Source of the DNA: Croceimicrobium sp963977415
GTDB lineage: Bacteria > Bacteroidota > Bacteroidia > Flavobacteriales > Schleiferiaceae
Assembly (NCBI GenBank): GCA_963977415.1
Contig: CAXBOS010000002.1
Location: forward strand, 124,001-188,000
Reading direction: 5' to 3'
Length of the DNA stretch: 64,000 bases
Below, piece by piece: positions 53,881 through 60,206 of the stretch. Made by a program: the position numbers and the translations under genes. The first letter of the stretch is position 1. Every line of letters starts with the position of its first letter. A model generated the notes under the pieces. It saw only the letters and a list, made by a program, of their open reading frames with translations, had not been told where the DNA came from and did not search any database.

Positions 53881-54351
53881 TTAACAACATCCTGAACCTG
53901 GTGTACACTTGCTTTCGGAAGATTGTAGTGTTGAGATTCTAATTCTTGGTTTTTCTTGAGGAATACCGCACTTATCTTTAGCCAAACAATCCGTCTGAGT
54001 ATTGGTCAAATGGAAAGCTCCATTTATAAGTTCTAAACCATATTTACCAATCGTATCCCCTTGATATTCTACTTCAATATCTAAGTCTTCAAGCCCTAGT
54101 TGTTTTTCTGATAGTTCTATGATTGAACTTAATTTTTGAGCACCCAATCTATGGTCAAAATCAGTAGCGGTGAACAACTGAAAGTTGATTACAGATTCTT
54201 TTCTTACCGTTCCACCACAATCAATAAAGTGTTTTTGAATGCTGCCCACTTCTGTGACGTGAAAATGAGATGGCACTGGCTTGCCATTTGGTAAAATGAA
54301 ATGAACATGCTCCATGTCCTTTAACGATTCTTTAATTTCTGATAGTCTCAT
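53881..54351 (-). CDS. DUF6428-type protein of arsenic operons
   Basis: 156 residues without a signal peptide. The start MRLSEIKESLKDMEHVHFIL, then SHFHVTEVG and FIDCGGTVRKE, and a C-terminal Cys-rich tail (CLAKDKCGIPQEKPRI, KCTPGSGCC) fit the DUF6428 family that co-occurs with arsR and acr3. The His/Cys clusters suggest thiophilic metalloid binding. It has its own copy of the ArsR operator 13 bases upstream. Confidence 0.75.
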   Translation of the reverse strand: MRLSEIKESLKDMEHVHFILPNGKPVPSHFHVTEVGSIQKHFIDCGGTVRKESVINFQLFTATDFDHRLGAQKLSSIIELSEKQLGLEDLDIEVEYQGDTIGKYGLELINGAFHLTNTQTDCLAKDKCGIPQEKPRIRISTLQSSESKCTPGSGCC

Positions 54352-54364
54352 ATCTCTTTATGTT

Positions 54365-54380
54365 ATTGCAATATTACGAT
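54365..54380 (-). promoter_or_regulatory. ArsR operator in front of the DUF6428-like gene
   Basis: The plus strand reads ATTGCAATATTACGAT, identical to 54751-54766. The half-sites (ATTGCAAT/ATTACGAT) give partial dyad symmetry. It ends 13 bases before the start codon. Confidence 0.65.
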
Positions 54381-54398
54381 TAGATTAAACAAATTTTT

Positions 54399-54734
54399 TT
54401 AGCAACAATCCTCCTGTGGAGGAGAGGTAAACTGATTGAATATTTCGTTGAATTGGCCTTTGATCTCTGCCCATCGCACTGGATTGATGCAGTAGCTAAT
54501 ACGTGATCCTTCAATAGTCCCCTGAATAATGCCAATATCCTTTAACTCTCTAAGGTGTTGACTGATGGTCGCTTGAGCCAGACCTAATTCCTGAACCAAA
54601 TCCCCATTGACACATGCATTAGCTCTTAGTAGATGGTGAATGATAGCAACACGTGCAGGATGGGCAAATGCCTTTGCTGCTACAGCTATTTCGTTCTGTA
54701 CGTCTGAAAAAAGATCTGTTTTAGTTACTCCCAT
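54399..54734 (-). CDS. arsR: ArsR-family regulator of the arsenic operon
   Basis: 111 residues with a winged helix (about 25-90, HPARVAIIHHLL, LAQATISQHLRELKDIGII). C41 lies at the N-end of the helix before the recognition region, and C110-C111 close the protein (EDCC). Together they could form the As(III) thiolate site, in a position unlike E. coli ArsR. Two identical 16-base sites, one before arsR and one between arsR and the next gene, indicate autoregulation plus control of the downstream genes. Confidence 0.88.
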   Translation of the reverse strand: MGVTKTDLFSDVQNEIAVAAKAFAHPARVAIIHHLLRANACVNGDLVQELGLAQATISQHLRELKDIGIIQGTIEGSRISYCINPVRWAEIKGQFNEIFNQFTSPPQEDCC

Positions 54735-54750
54735 TTTTTTGTATTATGTC

Positions 54751-54766
54751 ATTGCAATATTACGAT
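54751..54766 (-). promoter_or_regulatory. ArsR operator in front of arsR
   Basis: ATTGCAATATTACGAT on the plus strand, 16 identical bases shared with 54365-54380, at similar distance (16 bases) from the start codon. Confidence 0.65.
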
Positions 54767-54825
54767 AAGTAAATGAGACAAGCAAGACAATTTGGTTTTG
54801 AATAAAGATTGCTTTCAGATTCTAA

Positions 54826-54885
54826 TCAACAACAATGATCAGAGCATCCTAACTTCTTAGATTTAGCTTTTTCAAATGCTTCTTT
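54826..54885 (-). pseudogene. 3' remnant of a gene with Cys-rich tail, cut by the border repeat
   Basis: In one minus-strand frame the sequence ends VKEAFEKAKSKKLGCSDHCC followed by TGA (54826-54828). It looks coding (helix-forming, metal-binding CxxHCC-type tail) but has no upstream gene: the frame runs straight into repeat copy C. It may be the end of a resistance gene whose body was lost when the cassette was joined. The parent gene was not recognised. Confidence 0.35.
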
Positions 54886-55038
54886 TACCTGCGTTGGGAA
54901 AAGCAAGTGTGGCACGGTATGGAATGCAGCGCAGCGGAATGGAATAACGGGCTACTCTTGCTGTGTGGTGCAGGAAGTGGGTGAATGAAAAGAGTGAGGT
55001 ACGAACGAAAGGAATGAACCTACTGGAAGCAAATGGGT
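54884..55038 (+). repeat. Cassette-border repeat, copy C
   Basis: Shares the same left end (TTTACCTGCGTTGGG) and centre (AAGTGTGGCACGGTATGGAA, AACGGGCTACTCTTGC) with copy A, and the right part (GGTGCAGGAAGTGGGTGAAT, CCTACTGGAAGC) with copy B. It lies between the arsenic module's 5' end and the 3' end of the TonB-receptor operon. Confidence 0.85.
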
Positions 55039-55058
55039 AAGCGTTGACTTCCAGTAGG
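55019..55058 (-). terminator. 11-bp inverted repeat after the TonB receptor gene
   Basis: CCTACTGGAAG (55019-55029, inside copy C) pairs with CTTCCAGTAGG (55048-55058) across an 18-base loop, 29 bases after the receptor stop on the minus strand. The following bases are only moderately T-rich, so termination is possible but not certain. Confidence 0.4.
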
Positions 55059-55086
55059 CTTTGAAGGATGTATTTCAAACAAGGAA

Positions 55087-57507
55087 TTAGAACTTGTAAC
55101 TATATCCAAATCGGATTACTTGGGTTTCGTAATAGTCTGTACTGGTGTATGAGAAATTATTTCCGCTGATCTCTTTCCTTATAACCATTGTGTTCAGTAG
55201 GTCTGTAGCATTCAGGAACAATTCACCCTTACCATTTTGAATGACTTTTTTAATACCAAAATCAAGGGAAAACCGTGAATCAATTGTACCCTGAGGAATG
55301 ATGTCAGGAGCAAGATAAATGGCTGTCAATTGAGCTTCTGTGTTTTTGCAAAATTTGAATTTAGTATTCAGTTTTATGTTTCCAGAATAGATTTCCTGTT
55401 GATCTGCTGTAAAAGTATTTTCTACGGGATATTGATTAACAACTGTGAACGCATCTATCTGATTATAATAACCATTCAAATTTAAGTTCATATTGATCCT
55501 GTCAGAAAGTTCCTGACTAATGACTACTTCAATTCCTGTGTTGTAGCTTTTCCCTGCATTCTGAGAAATGTTGTAGATAAGGTTAGTCGTATTAACCGTT
55601 GTGGCCACTCGGGTAATGGTTCCATCTGAAAGACGGTGATAAGCTGCTCCGTAGAAATATCCTTTGTCCCAACCATTCTTGTAACCCAATTCCAAACTGT
55701 TGGTGAATTGAGGTCGTAAGGCAGGATTTCCGACTTTAATGATTTCCGCATCATCATATTTTGGGAAAATACGAATGTCTACTTCATCAGGTCGATCAAC
55801 TCTGCGATTGTAGAATGCGGATAACTTGTTGCGATCATTTATTTTGTAAGTCAACCGAGCATTAGGAAAAGGTTGAAAGTACTCATAACCATTACTCTTA
55901 TATGTATTATGGTTTGGATCAACATCATATTGTAAATCCACATATTCTACTCGCAATCCAATTTCTGCTTCCAGCTTTTTTACTTCATAGGTATAGTTTC
56001 CATACACAGCCGGAATGGTTTCCTTATAGGTTGCCAGACCATCAGCACCTGTATCAAGAACGGAGTTTGAAGCCGAAGGATTGAATTGCATATCAGTTGG
56101 GATAGTTCTTCTTCGAAATTTCAACCCAGTTTCCAATAAACCATGTTTCATAGGTCTGGTGTAATCCAACGTGAAATCTGTTACCTTTTGATCTGCAATA
56201 AGAAAGAAAGATTCATCCGTGGTATATGTGGGAAGGGTATTTGTGAAGAAATACTTTTCGTCTTCTCTGTCGAATGTGTAATTAAATCCTACATTCAACT
56301 TATGACCAGGCTGCTGAAATTTATGCTCATAGGCTAATGATGCCATTGCTGCGGTCAATACTTCATCTTCCAAAAACTGCCACAATCTTTGGTTTGTCCC
56401 ATCATTGCCATTGAAAAACGGCTGGTCTCCATAATCTTTAATAGATTCCTGACTAAAAAAACCTGAAACGGTAAGAGTATTGTGATCATCCATAAACCAG
56501 TCAAACCCTGCCTTTGAAGTGAAGAAATTGGTGTTTCTGTTTCTTTTCAGTTGTTGGTTGATGACAGTGCCATCATCATAGGTTCTGGTTACAAATTCAT
56601 TTTTATTGAGTGTTTCAGTGTAAAGGTTGTCAGCCTGGAGAAACAGATTGATCTTCTTTTTCCTATAATTCAGCGAGAGTGAAGGGTTAATCTTGGGTGT
56701 TGCCTGATACTGTGGCCGTATGCCAGGTAGGTTCTCTTTCCGTACCCACAACGCACCAAGACCCGTTGACAAACCCACTTTCCCGTTAAGTCCTTTTTGC
56801 TCTTCCTTCTTCAATACAATGTTGATGATACCTGCATTTCCGTTGGCATCATACTTTGCGGATGGATTGTTGATAATCTCTATTTTTTCAATTGCCGAAG
56901 CTGGGATGTTGTCCAGACCATTTTGATTGCCGAAACCAGTAATGGCCGTCTGCTTACCATCTATTAATACTACCACTTGATCATTTCCTCTGAGTTGCAC
57001 CTGACCGTCTTGGGTGGTGACACCAGGAAGATTGTTCATTGCTTGTAACACGCTACCCCCACTTTGACTCACATTGTCATCTACACTAAATGTCTTCTTG
57101 TCCATTGTTCCTGTGACAGCATCTTGTTGAGCTGTTACCACAACTTCATTCAATTGCTGAACATCTTCTTCCAACAAGATTGAACCTAAGTCGATGAACT
57201 CAGAATTTGAGCCAATGAATAAAGGTGAACTGTATTTTCTATAACCTATATAGGTTACTTCTAGCAGGTAGTCGCCTGGCTTTGCATCTAAAATTGTAAA
57301 CAGACCATTGTCATTTGAAATGGTGCCTGATACAAAAGACGAATCAGCAGATTTTTTTAATACAACATTGACAAAGGGCAAGGTTTCATTGGAGACCTTG
57401 TCTTTGATTGTTCCAGAAACATTAACTGATGATTTCTGTGCCAGTATTCCTAAAGGACAGAGCAATAGGCAGATAATTATAAATTGATTAATCTTCGTCA
57501 TTCTCAT
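55087..57507 (-). CDS. TonB-dependent outer-membrane receptor with carboxypeptidase-like domain
   Basis: About 806 residues. After a signal peptide (ending GILAQ) come a carboxypeptidase-D-like regulatory domain (about 25-105, SGTIKDKVSNETLPFVNVVL), a plug (about 120-230, LNEVVVTAQQ, VQLRGNDQVVVLIDGK) and a beta-barrel to the C-terminal RFGYSYKF. It belongs to the outer-membrane-barrel family smaller than SusC. ATG 57507 was chosen; a GTG at 57519 is also in frame. Either start overlaps the PepSY-like gene. Under the neighbouring two-component system it may import or sense a metal chelate, by inference. Confidence 0.83.
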   Translation of the reverse strand: MRMTKINQFIIICLLLCPLGILAQKSSVNVSGTIKDKVSNETLPFVNVVLKKSADSSFVSGTISNDNGLFTILDAKPGDYLLEVTYIGYRKYSSPLFIGSNSEFIDLGSILLEEDVQQLNEVVVTAQQDAVTGTMDKKTFSVDDNVSQSGGSVLQAMNNLPGVTTQDGQVQLRGNDQVVVLIDGKQTAITGFGNQNGLDNIPASAIEKIEIINNPSAKYDANGNAGIINIVLKKEEQKGLNGKVGLSTGLGALWVRKENLPGIRPQYQATPKINPSLSLNYRKKKINLFLQADNLYTETLNKNEFVTRTYDDGTVINQQLKRNRNTNFFTSKAGFDWFMDDHNTLTVSGFFSQESIKDYGDQPFFNGNDGTNQRLWQFLEDEVLTAAMASLAYEHKFQQPGHKLNVGFNYTFDREDEKYFFTNTLPTYTTDESFFLIADQKVTDFTLDYTRPMKHGLLETGLKFRRRTIPTDMQFNPSASNSVLDTGADGLATYKETIPAVYGNYTYEVKKLEAEIGLRVEYVDLQYDVDPNHNTYKSNGYEYFQPFPNARLTYKINDRNKLSAFYNRRVDRPDEVDIRIFPKYDDAEIIKVGNPALRPQFTNSLELGYKNGWDKGYFYGAAYHRLSDGTITRVATTVNTTNLIYNISQNAGKSYNTGIEVVISQELSDRINMNLNLNGYYNQIDAFTVVNQYPVENTFTADQQEIYSGNIKLNTKFKFCKNTEAQLTAIYLAPDIIPQGTIDSRFSLDFGIKKVIQNGKGELFLNATDLLNTMVIRKEISGNNFSYTSTDYYETQVIRFGYSYKF

Positions 57508-57958
57508 CGTTTTCTTCACTCTCCTTTTTCTTGGTTAGATTTCCTTTTGTGTCAATTGTAACTTCATATTCTTCTTTTCCTACTTCAATTTCCATTTCAT
57601 AAGATTTTCCTGATGAGGTTTCTGCTACTTCAGGTTCTTCTATCTCATAATCGGAGAAATTTTGATCGAGTATAGCTCGAATATTTGAAGGAATCTCAGT
57701 CTCCTTTATTCCATATTCAGTTTCACGCCACTCCCCATCTGTGCTGAAATTGGCAGAATATTCTTTTCCATTCCATTTGAACTCAGCTTCCCATTCTGAA
57801 TCGCTTTCCATTTCCCATTCTACTTTTTTGGCATCAGGAAACTTTGCATTGAAAGCTGAAAGCACCTTATCGGGTACGTTTTTACTGTCAGTTTTTTTTG
57901 CACATGATTGCATGCTGAACGCAACCAAAAGCACAGTGATAAGCATTAAATTTTTCAT
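57488..57958 (-). CDS. PepSY-like lipoprotein
   Basis: 156 residues. Lipoprotein signal with Cys in MQSCAKK (Cys 19), then two repeats of the PepSY-like beta-lactamase-inhibitor fold (VEWEMESDSEWEAEFKWNGKEY and the later YEMEIEVGKEEYEVTIDTKG). A very acidic tail (EENDENDED) closes it. Such periplasmic proteins are often regulated by adjacent two-component systems in Bacteroidota. It overlaps the receptor gene by 20 bases, so both are co-translated. A phased direct repeat lies 46 bases upstream. Confidence 0.8.
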   Translation of the reverse strand: MKNLMLITVLLVAFSMQSCAKKTDSKNVPDKVLSAFNAKFPDAKKVEWEMESDSEWEAEFKWNGKEYSANFSTDGEWRETEYGIKETEIPSNIRAILDQNFSDYEIEEPEVAETSSGKSYEMEIEVGKEEYEVTIDTKGNLTKKKESEENDENDED

Positions 57959-58004
57959 GTCTGAACGATTTTAAAAGTTTGTACAGGACAAACATCATAC
58001 ATGA

Positions 58005-58022
58005 TTTAGAAGAAATTTAGAA
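58005..58022 (-). promoter_or_regulatory. Response-regulator box before the PepSY-like gene
   Basis: On the minus strand TTCTAAA-TTTC-TTCTAAA, a direct repeat with 11-base period as bound by tandem OmpR-type regulators. It matches the box before the regulator's own gene (60060-60077) except C in place of T. Confidence 0.6.
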
Positions 58023-58077
58023 TTGCGAAGCAATCACGAACACCATATGAATATAATGGAGCTTATTTGGTGAGTAA

Positions 58078-59367
58078 TTAAGCGAAGCTTACAGAAAAAA
58101 GATGATTCCCATTTTCAAAATGATAAACAACCTGCCAGTTGTACTTATTTGTAATCTCCTGAATAATGGCCAGACCTAAGCCACTGCTAACCTTGTCTTT
58201 GGATGCAGTGGAGAACCGTTCAAACAATTTCGATTTATCTAAACTCTCCTTGCCGCTATTGATTATTTGAAGAGTTTGATCCTGATATGAAACAGTAATT
58301 TGGCCACCTTTTAAAGTGTGTCTGATAGCATTTGAAAGCAAGTTATGTATTAGCGTTTCTATCAAAAATGAGTTGGCATTTACTATGATGGATTGCTCTA
58401 AACTATTAGATAGCTTTAGTTGCTTTTCATCCAAATAGTCTTCAAAAAGGGTTACAGCACTTTCTAAATATTCTTTTATATCTATTTGCTCCTTGTCACT
58501 GTATTGATGATTTTCCACTTTCGCCAGCACCATTAGGTTTTTATTGATGCGGGAGAGACGGGATAAAGGAGCTTCAATACTGTTTAGTATTTCCGAGATT
58601 GCAGGAGATATGCTTTTTTGCTGAATTAATAAATCCATTTTGGATTTGAGCAGCGCAATTGGAGTTTGAAGCTCGTGCGAAGCATTTTCTGTGAAAGATT
58701 TCTGCTGCTGAAAAGTGCTTACACTATTTGTGATTAACTGTTGCAATGATTGATTCAATTCCTGAAATTCTTGAATATCTGATTCAGGAAGTTGAATGGA
58801 CTTATCTATGGAAAGCTCAAAAGATTTTAGCGAACTCAGTGTTTGATAGAAAGGTTGCCAAGTCTTTGCGGCAATTTTTCGATTCAATAGGATAAAGCCT
58901 ATAATGAGAATGATGAAGAAGACAAACGTAATAGCAGCCACCGCAGCAAATGTTTCATCAGATTCTTCTACATTGGTTTCAATTGTCAATACATAGGGCT
59001 CTCCATTTATTTCTATTAATGATTTTAAACCACGAAACCGATCTTCCCCATCATCTAGGTCAAATTCGTTAGGTCTAATGGCTTCATAAACGCTATCCTG
59101 AAAAACAACCTTGGTGGTAGCTTTAACAATCGAAACTCCGGGCTGTAGCTCTCCCCAGATATGATTGATGCTTTCGATTTCTGCTTGTGTAAATTGTTTG
59201 GATTGAAGTCTCTGTTTGGTGTGTTCTAAGGTGAGCCAATTATTTTCATCTAATTCACTCGTCCAGATATAGTCAATAACCAGTACATAAATTGGAATAC
59301 TGATTGTTAGAATAACCAATGCATATAAAGCAAACGCCTTCAGCGGTTTGTTAAGTAGTCTTGTCAT
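58078..59367 (-). CDS. Two-component sensor histidine kinase
   Basis: 429 residues from the ATG that overlaps the regulator stop as ATGA (a longer start at 59376 exists). Two membrane helices (about 9-34 and 140-163) flank a periplasmic sensor of about 105 residues rich in acidic groups (FDLDDGEDR). The H-box ASHELQTPIALL has His near 231, the N-box is NLLSNAIRHT, and the G-box SSGLGLAI. There is no clear HAMP domain. The acidic sensor could read a cation, but this is inference. Confidence 0.9.
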   Translation of the reverse strand: MTRLLNKPLKAFALYALVILTISIPIYVLVIDYIWTSELDENNWLTLEHTKQRLQSKQFTQAEIESINHIWGELQPGVSIVKATTKVVFQDSVYEAIRPNEFDLDDGEDRFRGLKSLIEINGEPYVLTIETNVEESDETFAAVAAITFVFFIILIIGFILLNRKIAAKTWQPFYQTLSSLKSFELSIDKSIQLPESDIQEFQELNQSLQQLITNSVSTFQQQKSFTENASHELQTPIALLKSKMDLLIQQKSISPAISEILNSIEAPLSRLSRINKNLMVLAKVENHQYSDKEQIDIKEYLESAVTLFEDYLDEKQLKLSNSLEQSIIVNANSFLIETLIHNLLSNAIRHTLKGGQITVSYQDQTLQIINSGKESLDKSKLFERFSTASKDKVSSGLGLAIIQEITNKYNWQVVYHFENGNHLFSVSFA

Positions 59368-60038
59368 TGTTCCCATTTATATCCTGTTCCGTAAATGGTT
59401 TTGATGTAGTCGCCATAATCTTTCTCTTTCAATTTTCTCTTGAGGTTTTTTACATGGGCATACACGAAATCATGGCTGTCAAACATATCTGCAAAATCAC
59501 CTGAAAGATGCTCTGCCAAAGCTCCTTTTGACAGAACTCTGTTTTTATTGCCAATGAAAAATAGGAGTAGGTCATATTCCTTTTTAGTCAGACTAAGAGC
59601 CTGATCATGAACGCTTACGGCTTTTGCATTGAAGTCTATGGATAATTCATTTTGAATAATCACATTATTACTATCAAATTGCTTTCGCCTGATCAATGAT
59701 TCTACTCTTGCTGCCAACTCAGACAAATGAAATGGTTTAGCCAGATAGTCATCAGCTCCAAGTTTTAGTCCCTTTACTTTATCTTCAATCGCATTTTTAG
59801 CAGAAATGATAATTACACCGTCTTGCTTATTTTGCCTTTTGAGTTCTTCCAGAATAGTCAGTCCATCACCACCGGGTAGCATTAGGTCCAATAAAATGCA
59901 ATCGTAATCATACCCATGAATTTTTTCCATTGCACCCTTAAAGTCAGAAGCACACTCACACAAGTATTGCTCGTTGGTAAGGTATTTTACCATGTCTTGC
60001 GCAAGTTCTTGTTCGTCTTCTATGATCAGGATTTTCAT
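59364..60038 (-). CDS. OmpR-family response regulator
   Basis: 224 residues. A receiver domain (1-115) with acidic pocket E7-D8, phospho-acceptor D51 (ILLDLMLPGGDG) and the conserved Lys in ISAKNAIEDK. A winged-helix DNA-binding domain fills 125-224 (ALSLTKKEYDLLLFFIGN, VYAHVKNLKRKLKEK, IKTIYGTGYKWE). It overlaps the kinase gene by four bases. A direct repeat 22 bases upstream points to autoregulation. Confidence 0.93.
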   Translation of the reverse strand: MKILIIEDEQELAQDMVKYLTNEQYLCECASDFKGAMEKIHGYDYDCILLDLMLPGGDGLTILEELKRQNKQDGVIIISAKNAIEDKVKGLKLGADDYLAKPFHLSELAARVESLIRRKQFDSNNVIIQNELSIDFNAKAVSVHDQALSLTKKEYDLLLFFIGNKNRVLSKGALAEHLSGDFADMFDSHDFVYAHVKNLKRKLKEKDYGDYIKTIYGTGYKWEQ

Positions 60039-60059
60039 GTTTGTAAATTAAAGGCTCGA

Positions 60060-60077
60060 TTTGGAAGAAATTTGGAA
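60060..60077 (-). promoter_or_regulatory. Response-regulator box before its own gene
   Basis: On the minus strand TTCCAAA-TTTC-TTCCAAA, an exact direct repeat with 11-base period, 22 bases before the start. The same architecture precedes the PepSY-like gene. The shared consensus is TTCYAAATTTCTTCYAAA. Confidence 0.6.
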
Positions 60078-60206
60078 TTTATTTTACCAGCCTATATAAA
60101 CCAAAGGTTGTTTTTTCCAAATTCCGGTATTTCAGTCCCGTTCATTTTTCTATTCATGTCTTTGAAAGGATTTTTTTGCTTTTAAAAGATCACTTTTCAT
60201 CTACTG

